64,000 bases of DNA. Origin: Hydnum rufescens UP504. Its lineage: Eukaryota; Basidiomycota; Agaricomycetes; Cantharellales; Hydnaceae. Positions 1-10,094 of this stretch are shown piece after piece. The notes below the pieces were generated by a model that was not told where the DNA came from, searched no databases, and saw only the letters and a list, made by a program, of their open reading frames with translations. Numbering within the stretch: the stretch's first letter is position 1; each line of letters starts with the position of its first letter. Both the position numbers and the translations under genes were made by a program. The stretch lies in contig MU128984.1 in NCBI GenBank assembly GCA_014904985.1, positions 19,670-83,669 of the forward strand. Direction: 5' to 3'.

Positions 1-434
1 ACCACATGAGGGCAGGGGGGAGAGATGGAGATAGTGAGATGAGGAGTGATTGGATTGCTTTGTAAATAGGCTTGAAAGATGAGGACGAATGAGGCAATTC
101 CAACAAGCCTATGAACACCCAATTTGGTTAATATTTGAGGATTCCAGGTGATGTTGAGTGGAGGGCAGGAGGAGATGAGGAACAGCATGGCCAAAAATTG
201 TTGGACCACCTTGAGAGTGGGGTGTTGAAAAGCTGTGATTTGGGCACATAGAATGCACCCACACACAGCTTGAACAACAACCCCCTTCCTCCTGGGGGAC
301 CACATGAGGGCAGGGGGAGAGGATGGAGATAGTGAGATGAGGAGTGATCAGATTGCTTTGTAAATAGGCCTGAATAATGCAGACAAACAGACAAATCCAG
401 CAAGCCTGGGAGCTCCTGAAATGGCCAATATTAA
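1..434. repeat. 298-bp-offset direct duplication
   Basis: The sequence starting CACATGAGGGCAGGGGG at position 4 recurs at 302, and similarity continues through the TTGTAAATAGGC block (61 and 359) to the GGTTAATATT/GGCCAATATT block near 132 and 424. Two diverged copies lie head to tail about 298 bp apart, and the left one may continue off the window. No convincing coding region is seen. The duplication abuts a truncated LTR at about 432, so it probably belongs to an older repeat into which the LTR fragment was joined. Confidence 0.75.
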
Positions 435-935
435 GGATAGTTGCAGGACCTAAGGTTAGAGTTGCTGGACATCCAAGGAAAAAGTAAGCATAATGAAATA
501 CAAATCAGGTTTTGAAGAAAGAAAGAAGAAAGAAACATACTAACAAGACTAACCAAGCACTGACCAGTCTGTAACCCACAAATATCCGCATTTTGACCAG
601 GAGAATGTAAACAAGAATACACAAATATCAGTAAACAAACCAACACAACACAAACTATGTATAAGCCTTTCTACAAGCATCCCACACAATGTATAAGCCT
701 TTCTATAAGCATCCCCTACATATAAGCCTTCCTATAAGTGTCCCAGACAATATATCATTGACTACAGCTAGTCCATATCACATCCTATTCTCCACTGAAC
801 ACCATACACATCTTGCAGAGAATGATTAACCATTGAAGCAAACCAACCCAATGAATAACAACAGAAATACAGTCTCCCATCTACACACTGGCTGAACCAG
901 ATTTTGATGTGACAGTCATCAGAGCTCCCAACCCT
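432..935 (+). mobile_element. Ty3/gypsy LTR fragment, plus orientation (copy L1)
   Basis: The block starts with AAGGATAGTTGCAGGACC and ends with CTTCTTCTATA. It is closely related to positions 10281-10823 (plus) and 4252-3840 (minus). Near its end, TCATCAGAGCTCCC resembles the primer-binding sequence that follows a fungal Ty3 LTR. Compared with the copy at 10.1 kb, its 5' part, including the TATA region, is missing. It points opposite to the pol remnant beside it and joins a truncated integrase, so it is not the normal 3' LTR of that pol. Confidence 0.7.
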
Positions 936-999
936 TCTTCTATACCAGTTAGGTTGGAGTTTTCCCAATGGCATAGTGGGGAATGTCATAGTGCAATTG

Positions 1000-3760
1000 C
1001 ATCTGTCACACCCTGTACATAGTCAGCAATGTATTGTGTGATCCCAGGCCACCAGTAATTGTGAGTGACTAGTTCAACTGTCTTCCATTGACCAGGGTGT
1101 CCTGCAACAGGAGTGTCATGATGAGCCTTGACAATATCATGACACAACTTTGGATTGTGTGGGACATAGACTTTTCCCTGGAGGAGGATAAGCACATCAG
1201 ATTCAACCCAACCATCCTCCTCAGATCCATCCAGATCCTTTATTTCCTTGGCCACTGACTCATCTAGATCCTTTGAGTCATGGATCCTCCACTGGAAATC
1301 AGCCCCAAGACCCTGTATGGGCAAGCTTTCTGTTGCCTTAATCTGGAAGAGCTTGGGTGGGAGGAGGGTCTGATTCTGGTTATCTCCCTCTCCATGATGA
1401 TGATCAGCTCAGCAAGAGAAGGCATCAGGTTCAGTAGAACTTTTCCCAGGGCAGTGGGTGATGTGGAAATAAAAACAGGATAAGAACAAGGACCAGTGTG
1501 CTTGTCACCAATTGAGAGATTGGGCCATCATGAAATAGAAAAGATTACAGTGATCAGTCAAGATTTCCACCAGATGTGCTGCTCCCTCAAGGAGGTGTTG
1601 AAATTCTTGTAAGCCACAGATGATTGCCAATAGCTCTTTGTCATGAATTTTGTAATTGTGTTCCACATCATTGAGGCTTTTAGAAATAAATCCCACTGGG
1701 TGCCACTTGTCATCATCCCTTAGCCGGGAGAGGACAGCCCCTGTAGCAAAATTGGAGCTGTCTGCTTCCAGGTGGTAGGGCCAGTCAGCATCAGGATGTA
1801 CAAGAATGGGTGTTGAGGTGATGGCAGTTTGTAGCTGATCAAAAGCCCTCTGCTGATCCTCTGTCCACTTCCATGGTGCATCTTTCCAAGTGGGTTGGTG
1901 AAGGGGATGGGCAATATGTAAGAAATTTTCAATGAAGTGTCAGTAAAAGTTAACAAAGCCAAGAAAGGATTGAACATCTTTGACTGTTGTAGGAGATGGC
2001 CATTCCCATACTCCAGCAACCTTAACTGGATCCATTCCAACTTGTCCTGGGGATAGGATGAGTCTGAGATACTCCACAGTTGCAGCTCCAAAGGTGCACT
2101 TCTCAGCTTTGAGGAACACATGATTCTTTCACATATGGTTGCCATGGTCAGGTTTTGGTCAGGTTTTGCCCAATTTGGGAAAAATCTAACCCTGACTAGG
2201 TTCCAAAATCACCCATGAGGGCAAAACCTGAACCTGACCTGAGGTTCAGTCTCATTCAGGTCAGGTTCAGGTTTAAACCCAGTTTAAACCTGAAACCTGA
2301 GGTATGAGGGAAGCCAACATTTTCAGGGGGTACTACAGAATATCTACACCCTCACTTCAAGTCTCTGCCTCTGCCACTCCCTTTACATACTGCTTTAGAT
2401 CCACATCTCCTTCCTAGCCCCCTTTCACTTCAATTTACTGCTCACACATCTTCTGGAGATGGTATTTAGTCACTACATTCTGTCATGTGACTTGTGACCT
2501 GCACCAAGTGCCTCATTTGCTGGCCAAGTCATGTGACTTCTGACTCCAGAACTATAGTCACATGTGTAAATTGCCAGATTTGGTGCCAGAATAGTGGTCT
2601 ATTTACATGGAATGGAACCTACACCCTACCTTTCAGGTTCAGGTTTTAACCTGGTTTGAGACTGGTTTTTGGATTCAGGGCAAGGGCAAAACCTGAACCT
2701 AACCTGAAGAAAATGAAATGAAACCTGACCCAATGGAACCTGACCTGGGTCAGGTTCAGGTTTAAACTCAGGTTCCACAGGTTTCAACCTGAACTACAGC
2801 ATCCATACTCTCACAGGATTTGGAGGACTTTTTGGACTACCTCATAGTGTTATCTGAGTGTTTCCATAAAACCAGAATATCATCCATATACATGGCTATC
2901 ACTCCTTCTGTGACAAGATCTTTGAAGAGGTGATTCATCATGGTTTGAAAGGTGGCAGGACTATTGGTCACCCCAAAGAACATGACAAGTGGTTCAAAGA
3001 GTCCTCAGTTGGTGTGGAATGCTGCCTTCCATTCATCTCCTTTGCCCATCTGAATATTGTTGTAGCCCCATCACACATCCAACTTTGTGAAGAACTTGGC
3101 CCAAGTGACTCAATTTAGGATGTCTGTCACCAGGGGAGAGGATAAGCATTTTCACTGTAGCAGCATTGAGCTTCCAATAATCCTGGACAAAGCCATAGGC
3201 CTCCATCCTTCTTCTTAACAACAAAGACATGGGCAGCTATGGGTGACTTGGATGGGCATATTCATGCAGTCTCAAGGTGCTCTTTCAAAAAGGCATCCAT
3301 CTCTTGCTGCTCATTGGGGGATAATGGGTATAATTTCACCCCAGTATGCTCAATTTCCTCTTTTAGCTCAATAGCATGGTCCCAGGGATGATGTGGGGGA
3401 AGGCAATCAAAGGATTCCTTGGCAAAGACATCATGTAAGTCATGGTACTGTTTGGGCACCATTTCTTCAAAGGGGCACTTCCTAAAGGTCTTCTTATGCT
3501 GCTCAATGGTGAGGTGGGTGGATATAGATTCAGTTGCAGAGATACTCTCTTCAGGGTGGATGAAGACTACAAAGACATGATCTTCCCTGTGTACATCTTC
3601 CCAATTATCACCATGTGGGCTCTTGCCCATTTTCTTTGATAGAACACCTGGACTTGGCTTTTCTATTAAAGAGGGAGACAAGGGTGTAGCCTGGTCAGGC
3701 AAAGACAATGGGGAAGAGTGATGATGTGGCAAATTTCTCTCACCCTTGTGATCCCCTCCA
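1000..3760 (-). pseudogene. Ty3/gypsy retrotransposon pol remnant
   Basis: Read right to left on the minus strand, translated blocks follow Ty3 pol order. First comes a reverse transcriptase N-terminal connection (around 3290, LYPLSPNEQQEMDAFLKEHL). Next is the RT with YMDD retained near 2885. An RNase H-like block with NYKIHDKELLAI lies near 1650, and the integrase zinc-binding segment with HHDTPVAGHPGQ lies near 1130. The integrase stops at about 1005, before its catalytic core, and gag is absent. Several frameshifts and stops separate the blocks, and a miniature element is inserted at 2134-2807. It is a dead copy. The LTR at its 5' side is the minus-strand copy at 3840-4460. Confidence 0.88.
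2134..2807. mobile_element. hAT-like miniature element inside the gypsy RT
   Basis: The 674-bp insert is bounded by CTTTCACA (2126-2133) and CTCTCACA (2808-2815), an 8-bp target duplication with one mismatch. Its ends form imperfect inverted repeats: TATGGTTGCCATGGTCAGG on the left and, reverse-complemented, TATGGATGCTGTAGTTCAGG on the right. Both halves carry many copies of CAGGTT/AACCTGA motifs, like the subterminal repeats of hAT elements. Removing the insert plus one duplication rejoins the RT reading frame across the site (..QIL-stop-KNHVFLKAEKC). No transposase is encoded, so it is non-autonomous. The 8-bp duplication is what suggests hAT. Confidence 0.8.
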
Positions 3761-3839
3761 GGCCACTGTGGCTGGCTAACACCCTGGAGATGCCATCTCC
3801 TGCTTTTTCCAGAGGGACAGTATAGAAGAAGGATTGGGA

Positions 3840-4460
3840 GCTCTGATAACTGTCAAATCAAACTCTGGTTCAGCCAGTGTGTAGATGGGAGACTGTATTT
3901 CTGTTGTTATTCAGTGGGCTGGTTTGCTCTGATGGTTGATCACTCTCTAACAAGATGTGTATGGTACATAGTGATGATAATATTGTGATATGGACTAGCT
4001 ATAGTCAATGATATATTGTGAGATGCTTATGGAAGGCTTATACATATTGTGTTGGATCATTTACTGCTATTTGTGTGTACCTATTTGTGTTCTCCTGGTC
4101 AAAATGTGGATTTCAAGAGAGTTCTAGACTAGTATATGCTTGATTCAGTGTGTTAATGTGTTTCTTTCTCCTTCCTGACTTGACTTTGTTATTACTTACT
4201 TTTCCTTGGATGTCCAGCAACTCTAACCTTAGGTCCTGCAACTATCCTTGGCTCATATTTCACATAGAGGGCTTCCAGTGACTCAGTATTAACAACTTTG
4301 TATATGACTTAGCTCCAGATGGCTTTTAGATTAGTACTCTCTTCAGATGCAAGCAGATTTGTAGACAGTAGTATATTCCCAGTAGTAAGGAGATGGGGGG
4401 ATACAGGAAATCTACCAGCTTTTATACCTTTCCAAGGTGGCTGTGTTTAGAGAGAAATGA
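3840..4460 (-). mobile_element. Ty3/gypsy LTR, minus orientation (copy L2)
   Basis: On the minus strand this is homologous to the plus-strand LTR at 10.1-10.8 kb over about 600 bp. Shared blocks are CACAGCCACCTT, the GGTATAAAAGCT promoter-like sequence (near 4418), GCCATCTGGAGCTAAGTCAT and GCCAAGGATAGTTGCAG. It ends at CTTCTTCTATAC, directly before the pol remnant, so it is that element's 5' LTR. Similarity fades upstream of about 4460, so the true LTR start is not defined. Confidence 0.75.
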
Positions 4461-4603
4461 CTCACTCATATGTGAGTCATATGTAAGAACAATAGGGTTG
4501 TCAAGGAGGTGCTATCTTGGTATCTGTGGAGTTCTGGGAGTCATTTGTGGCAATGGGAGATGAAATCAAAGGATATTTCTGAGTTCTTGGTGATTAATTT
4601 GTC

Positions 4604-4690
4604 TGTAGTCCAGTGGTTAAGATGTTTATATCACTGGTTAATAATGGAAACAAATGTGCATGGGGTTGGATTTGATCTGGCAGCCCAAGC
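4604..4690 (+). repeat. tRNA-derived SINE-like head (copy 1)
   Basis: TGTAGTCCAGTGGTTAAGATG matches a pol III A box/D arm. GGTTGGATTTGATC, about 60 bp downstream (4664), is a degenerate B box. The same arrangement with the same linker (ACTGGTTAATAA, then a GTGCATGG block) occurs on the minus strand at 9756-9670, and a more diverged version lies at 24188. Cloverleaf pairing is not convincing, so this is a tRNA-derived repeat rather than a tRNA gene. Confidence 0.6.
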
Positions 4691-5262
4691 TGTAGTATAG
4701 ATATATCAAACATGGTATGGTACCATGGTTAATTGATATATCAAGATGGTAACTTGCCACTGTGGTAACTTACAGCATCTGATATATCAGGATATATCAA
4801 TACTGTAATAGCCACAAAATGGGCCAGCATTGCCATTAGCTTGCTGATCATGGCCCATATAAACCTACTTACTATATTAGGCATATCTGCATTTGGAATA
4901 ATTCATTATATAATTTAATATTGAATAGCCATATTGGGTGCACTACCAGGCCAGGGTTACTGCATCAGTCACTGTCCATTCAAATAAATGATTTGAATCC
5001 ACTACATCCAAAAAACCCAGCACCATCCATTGGTGCATGCCACCCCCCTGGCAGTGCAGTCTTTGTGCAGGGTGGTGGACAGCCCCAAATGATGGCTGCA
5101 TGCCAAAAATCAGGCCACCAGGGCTGCTCATTCATTCTGTGTGCTCATTGTGTATTCACAAGCTGCACAAATTTCCTTATGTGGAAATCATGTGTTGACT
5201 TGACTTCTGGGCTCTCTGTACATCCCCCATTATGTTTCTGCTTTCTATGGTGATGCATTTCC
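4691..5262. other. AT-rich gene-free stretch with GATATATC palindromes
   Basis: The first 120 bases contain GATATATC-like motifs at about 4700, 4733, 4779 and 4791 and the near-palindrome CATGGTATGGTACCATGG (4710-4727). The rest has an open frame of about 110 codons (4921-5253) with no recognisable domain and unremarkable composition, which I do not call a gene. I see no other feature. Confidence 0.4.
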
Positions 5263-5870
5263 TGGCAGACTGAAATGGAGCCCCAATCAAATTTCTGACC
5301 TTTCCAACAAGGTCTTCCTGATCACTGGCATGAACACTGGCATCAGTGTGAGCATTTGGACTTTGTTCTTTGGAAGATTACTGAACTCTCTGGATTTCCC
5401 ACATTCAGGCAAAGGGACTGCCTGGACTTGTTGACCCATAATGCAAAGGTTTACATTGCAGGGTGCTCAGCAGAGAGAGTTACTGAAGCAATCCAAGACC
5501 TCAAGAAGACAACAGGAAAGGGTGATGACAGCATAAAGTTCCTTAAACTCGATTTGGCAGACCTCAAGTCTGTCAAAACTGCAGTTGATGAATTCTTGTC
5601 ATCAGTACTCACAGTTCTCAGCACCAATACTAAGATTATTGATGATCTTCTTTCATTGTGGGTTGTCTAGGAAGGTGTCAAGATTGGATGTGCTAATCAA
5701 TAATGCTGGGGTGGCTCAAGGAGTCAGAAGCAAGCTTGATCAGATCACCCCTGCAGGCCTGAACCTCGAATTTGCAGTGAACATGCTGGGACATTTCTAT
5801 CTCACCCATGGGCCTTTTATCTTTCCTCAACCCTATATCACCTCAGGCAGATAGAGTTGGAGTTGGGAGA
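5252..5870 (+). pseudogene. short-chain dehydrogenase/reductase fragment
   Basis: The exons encode the N-terminal half of a classical SDR of the retinol dehydrogenase-like kind. The lead-in reads WSPNQISDLSNKVFLITG, with the Rossmann glycine motif degraded to GMNTGIS (normally G-x-x-x-G-I-G). Next come KVYIAGCSAERVTEAI, the DLADLKSV block and LDVLINNAGVA with the NNAG motif (about 5691-5712), then NMLGHFYLTH. Probable introns begin at GTGAGCATTTGG (5348) and GTACTCACAG (5606). After about 5860 the frame decays, and the catalytic Y-x-x-x-K is not found. It is flanked by transposon debris on both sides and is most likely a truncated, non-functional copy. Confidence 0.75.
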
Positions 5871-6297
5871 ATCACTTTTCCCAGCACCTTGCTGCCTAGC
5901 TGTCTGGTTAAACAAAACACTGTTGCACTGCGATATTGTTTGTTTTCTGGCACTCTCAAGCTTTCTCTTCAGTTTTCATTGGTTGGGTGGATCACTACAA
6001 CTTGTCTGTAGTGCCTGCTTGCCAATTCTTCCAAAATCCTCTCATGCCACATTTCTGGTGGAGTTGTGTGCTGTTGTGTTGTGACAGTGCCATTTCCCAG
6101 TACACTCAAAGCCTTGCTCTTTGTTCTCTGGGTTATGCAATGTGTTGTCATTACTTGACATTTGTTGTTTTCCCAGCCATCAAGTTGTTGTTCTCAAGGT
6201 CATTTTAGATTCCTAAAGGGCAAGTGCATAAAGTAAGTTGTCTTCTTATTTTGTTCTAAACTTCTCATAACTAATTTGTGTCTAGCTTCTTTCTAGA

Positions 6298-7143
6298 ATG
6301 ATCAGCAATGCTATGAGAAATGCCAGGAAAATAAGTGCATGTGGGCCTGGCTCCTCAAATGGGGCTTCTGTGGTTGGTCAGGTACGGGTTCAGAACACCA
6401 TGTCTGCCACTGATATGGGGTCGGCCACACACGTCCCCAGTGGGCACTCAACCAGTACTCAATCTCCCTCTTTCCCAGATCTCCTTGACTCTCAGAGTCC
6501 TGCAGCATTGGATTTCATTACTTTGGAGTACCTGGATGTTCAATACGACTCAATGGATGTCTTAATTTCATCAAACATCCAAGTCATTGATGACCAATGT
6601 TCATGACATGCTCATCGAAGGCACATGCAGGCACACTGCTGGAGTACAAGTGTATTGCCCACTCTTATTTGACCATACATGAGATTCCAAAGAGAATGCT
6701 CTGGTGCTCACCAAGCTGAAGAGCAAAGTTGGTTTGTCTGCAAATGTGGCAGCCAACACCACTCACTTGAGGTGGTCTGTGTGCATCTGGAATGTATTGA
6801 GGACATTATGCTGGACATTTGCAAATGCAGACCTGCTGTGGTTCAACTTGTGCAATGTGGTTTTTTCACATGTTCTCCAGTTCGTCCTACCCTAGCAGTC
6901 AGCCTCAATATGCTAGAATTCATTGCCAAGCTCTTCCTCCACATTGCACCCAACGAAAGAGGTTGGGCTGCAATGCTAGTCAAGTACCTGAAGGCCCACA
7001 GATACCACTTCATGACTGCTGATTCGTTTCACCATCACTTTGCCAATGCACTTGCAACCCGGTGTAAGCAGGATGATTATGAATCAATCCAACTACTGTC
7101 CACGATGTTGAGCCAGGGACGAAAGAGGGGATCACAGATCTAA
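6298..7143 (+). pseudogene. KDZ transposon CxC-domain fragment
   Basis: A block at 6679-7143 encodes the cysteine-rich CxC region found upstream of basidiomycete KDZ (Kyakuja-Dileera-Zisupton) transposases. The family pattern is visible: a cysteine-rich lead-in, CKCRPAVVQLVQCGFFTCSP, then RPTLAVSLNMLEFIAKLFL, and a later segment ADSFHHHFANAL. It ends at a stop at 7141 with no catalytic transposase downstream. The part at 6298-6606 is serine/threonine-rich and could be the N-terminus, separated by a stop and a frame change. It is therefore an N-terminal remnant of a KDZ element. Family assignment is from remembered motif order only. Confidence 0.65.
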
Positions 7144-7738
7144 TCCAGATGTTCAGGTTCGAGTGGGGGAAGGTCTTTTGAACAGGGGAAATTGCAGTGA
7201 GCCAACAAAGCCCAAGCAATTAAGTGAGAATGTGTCTTTCAGTCAAATTACCACACCCTAAGAATCTCTTCTTGAGACCTTAGTCAAAGTGTAGTTATAA
7301 TTCGCTTTTTGTAGTGAGAAATCACCCAGGGACCAGCAGCTGTTCAAGGAGCTTCAAACTGGAGGGAGGGGGAGAACTACTGAATTTGTGTGCTAGCTGC
7401 ACCTAATATACAATCCAGACTTCGACTCAATAGAAAGTAAAAAAATCGGACTTAAGGGACACACAGAGAAAAAGAAATCAAGTTAAAATCTTCAAAACTG
7501 ATGGAGATATTCCAATTTCAAGATAAAAGGGGAGATTGACACATTACATGCTATTCCTCCTTCAAACCTGGACAAGTTCCCTTAAGGAAAAGTGGAATAG
7601 GTCGCCCTGAGGGTCTTCTCCATCGGACATAAGAGGGCCGGAAGTAATTCGCTATTTTGAATGGTGGAGCAAAGGGGGAGTCATGGGGAGGGAGTTGTCT
7701 TGTGAAAAATGGAGTTCGCGTCCGCTCGTTTTGCTCTT
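7144..7738. other. gene-free stretch
   Basis: I see no coding region with recognisable content. The end of this stretch runs into the ~160-bp repeat cluster beginning near 7739. Confidence 0.4.
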
Positions 7739-8003
7739 GGTACCGTTCGATGCGCATTTTTAACAGCTTTCAGGGCATGGTCGTTTCGAGTCGATCCGAT
7801 CAAAACTGATGGAGAAATTCGAAAAATACTCCTTCAGAGTATGAATCATGGAAAGATATTGTTACAGGGACCGCAGTTTTGATCCGTTTGTTTCGTGTTT
7901 GGTACCGTTCGATAGGTACGATTCGTATCTTTCTGGGCGCGGTCGTTTCGAGTCGATCTGATCAAAACTGACGGAGAAATTCGAAAAATACTCCTTCAGA
8001 GTA
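7739..8003 (+). repeat. ~160-bp tandem repeat cluster, left arm
   Basis: Two units lie 162 bp apart. GGTACCGTTCGAT occurs at 7739 and 7901. Both are followed by a GGTCGTTTCGAGTCGATC block and an AAAACTGAnGGAGAAATTCG block, and then by AAAAATACTCCTTCAGAGTA ending at 7841 and 8003. The same unit is found in inverted orientation at 9240-9690. Confidence 0.8.
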
Positions 8004-8460
8004 GTGCAGCCCCTATCTGGATCATGTGATGAATCTGCGAGTCCAGAATTGGAACTAGGCCCGGTCCACATCGTTACATAATCACAATCTGTCGCCCTTA
8101 AGGCAGTAGGATGACTTGGAAGAGCAGGCAAGTCACCCAGTCTTGAAGAAAGATGGCAAGTTGAATTGCCTTGTCCAAAGAAAATGGACTTGAAGTAGGG
8201 CATAAACTGCCCCTTTTTGATGAGGACTGTTGAAGTCCGATGGATAGTCAATAAATTGACTGGTGGACATGGTAAAGGAATGAGGCGATATTATGGGTTG
8301 GAAAGGGTAGGAATCCAATTGATTTCATGAATAAACGAATGGCGATATAATTAAATGAGCGCGGTGACATATAATTGATTCGTTCGTAGGGAAAATGGGC
8401 CGAGGATGAGGATTCTATGGTGTAGGGATTTATCCCTCCAACACCAGTCAGCCACAAATA
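8004..8460. other. gene-free stretch inside the inverted repeat clusters
   Basis: Minus-strand open frames of about 60-130 codons occur here, but none has a recognisable domain or clear coding character. I treat them as chance. Confidence 0.35.
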
Positions 8461-8582
8461 TACATCTAGTTAGATACAATGAGCCTTGCATTTAAATAGT
8501 CTAACTAGATGTTTTTAGGTGGGGGCCCCTGGGGCCTCTGGGGTGGATTTCAGATCCTCAGACAAGGGGCCCCAGGGGCCCC
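8461..8582. repeat. two adjacent inverted repeats
   Basis: ACATCTAGTTAGA (8462-8474) pairs with TCTAACTAGATGT (8500-8512), leaving a 25-base loop. Immediately after, GGGGCCCCTGGGGCC (8522-8536) pairs with part of GGGGCCCCAGGGGCCCC (8566-8582). Either could fold as a strong hairpin. They lie between the inverted ~160-bp repeat clusters. Confidence 0.7.
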
Positions 8583-8755
8583 TTGTTCTGAACTTGGTGC
8601 ATTGTGCTTAAGTTCTCTGAAGGGTGGACCTCACTGTGCTTGGTGTAGCAACCGTAATTATGCACTGTATTATGTTATTATACAAGCGTAAAAATTACTA
8701 TATGATTCTTAAGTCAAATAGAGCATAAAATTGTAGTGGGGGTACGTGTTGGAAA

Positions 8756-9145
8756 TCACCGGAAGTTCAATAGATCAAGGGTACCATCAGGATTGAACAC
8801 AAGATGTGAAAAATCAAACCCATCCAAAGTGACAGGAGGTAGCACGGTGTTGAAGGATTCCGCATACCAGTTCTGCAGGACAACACCTGGATTAGTGGAG
8901 CCTAAAGTTGAGGCTCCAAGGTTTGGATCCATTGCTCCAAAATTTGAATTCATGGGTCCAATGGCCAAACTGGGATTGCCATTTGTCACAGTGCCAGGCT
9001 CCCAGTTTAGATTGTCCAAGGTCCCGAAGTATGAATGAATGGTATCACCAACATTTGGCTCAGTCAGCCTGGAAGAAGGATTTGTCACCAGTTTCGCTGT
9101 GGTTTCTGTGCCATTGACCAAGTCCGGTGTGGAAGATAAAAACAT
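8756..9145 (-). CDS. hypothetical 129-residue ORF
   Basis: An uninterrupted frame from ATG (9145) to a stop at 8756 is rich in Asn, Pro, Gly, Thr and Leu, with repeated NP/NFG-type patterns (MNSNFGAMDPNLGASTLG) and the C-terminal end DGTLDLLNFR. I recognise no domain. The end looks like a natural C-terminus, so this may be the last exon of a longer gene or cargo captured by the element defined by the flanking inverted repeats. No intron boundary upstream of the ATG could be assigned. Confidence 0.4.
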   Translation of the reverse strand: MFLSSTPDLVNGTETTAKLVTNPSSRLTEPNVGDTIHSYFGTLDNLNWEPGTVTNGNPSLAIGPMNSNFGAMDPNLGASTLGSTNPGVVLQNWYAESFNTVLPPVTLDGFDFSHLVFNPDGTLDLLNFR

Positions 9146-9239
9146 CCAGTATCAGAAAAAGTGAAATTACACAACTTCCAGCCATTGGACAATCACATGA
9201 CCGATTATGAGATTAATTATGGCTATGCACAGAAATGAA

Positions 9240-9690
9240 ATTCGTTTTATAACTCCATCAGTTTTGATCGGAGAGGTACACCCATATAACTTTTAGAAAG
9301 CTACGATTCACACCTTTCGAACGGTACCAAACACAAGTTGAACGGACCAAAACTGCACTCTCCAGGCCAATTTTATTATTAAAATCCAGGATTTCCAGTA
9401 AAAAACGAATACCTCCGTCAGTTCACATTCAATCCTCTCGGAACAACCGCGCCTAGAAAGATATAAAAAATCCGCATCCAACGGTACTGAGCACGCGAAG
9501 AACAGATTAAAACTGAACTCTACAGAACGATATTACTATCAGAATTAACACCCATCAGTAAAAAACGAATTTCTCCGTCAGTTTACACCGGATCTGCTCG
9601 GAACCACCGCGCCCAGAAAGCTGTTAAAAATCCGCATTGAATGATACCAAGCACGCCTATTACGGATACAAACTGCTGTCTCTGCATCGA
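9240..9690 (-). repeat. ~160-bp tandem repeat cluster, right arm (inverted)
   Basis: Three units are spaced about 160 bp apart. The complement of the GGTACCGTTCGA motif appears at about 9322, 9483 and 9643 in degenerating form (ACGGTACCAAACAC, ACGGTACTGAGCACGC, ATGATACCAAGCACGC). Each is preceded by a CTCCGTCAGTT block and a GGAACnACCGCGCC block. The orientation is opposite to the cluster at 7739-8003. The outer end merges into a SINE-like head at 9670-9756. Confidence 0.8.
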
Positions 9691-9756
9691 ATCCCACACC
9701 ATGCACTTGTTCCTTTTATTAACCAGTAACAAAAACACCTTAACCACTGGACTATG
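9670..9756 (-). repeat. tRNA-derived SINE-like head (copy 2)
   Basis: Read on the minus strand, CATAGTCCAGTGGTTAAGGTG (A box) is followed by ACTGGTTAATAAAAGGAAC and GTGGGATTCGATGC (B box). This matches copy 1 at 4604. The head runs directly into the ~160-bp repeats, so those repeats may be the body or tail of this element. Confidence 0.6.
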
Positions 9757-9759
9757 CTC

Positions 9760-10094
9760 AGATTAATCTCCAGAACCCGGAGATGTCCTTTAATTTCGCT
9801 TCCCATGAGCCCCAAAACACATCACAAGATCAGTGACATCATGCTCCAACCACTCCACAAGCTCAGCAAATTAGTGACATCATTCCCTTTATGAATCCTT
9901 TTGTTCTCTTTATGAATGACATCACTATGACTTCACTATGACATCACACTCTATGGATGACTCAGCTATGACCGCATTATGACATCATTTCTTTATTACT
10001 CTTTTGTTCTACTCCACTATGACTCCCCCATGACATCACTATGATCTCATAGCTTTATTACTCTTTTGTTCTTGCTCCATGCACAGCCACCTTC
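9760..10094. other. low-complexity TGACATCA-rich stretch
   Basis: TGACATCA/TGACATCAC-type motifs (at least six) and TTTATTACTCTTTTGTTCT (twice, near 9992 and 10053) are repeated without coding potential. This may be the U3 part of the LTR that follows, with CRE-like TGACATCA repeats acting as promoter elements. That role is inference. Confidence 0.4.
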
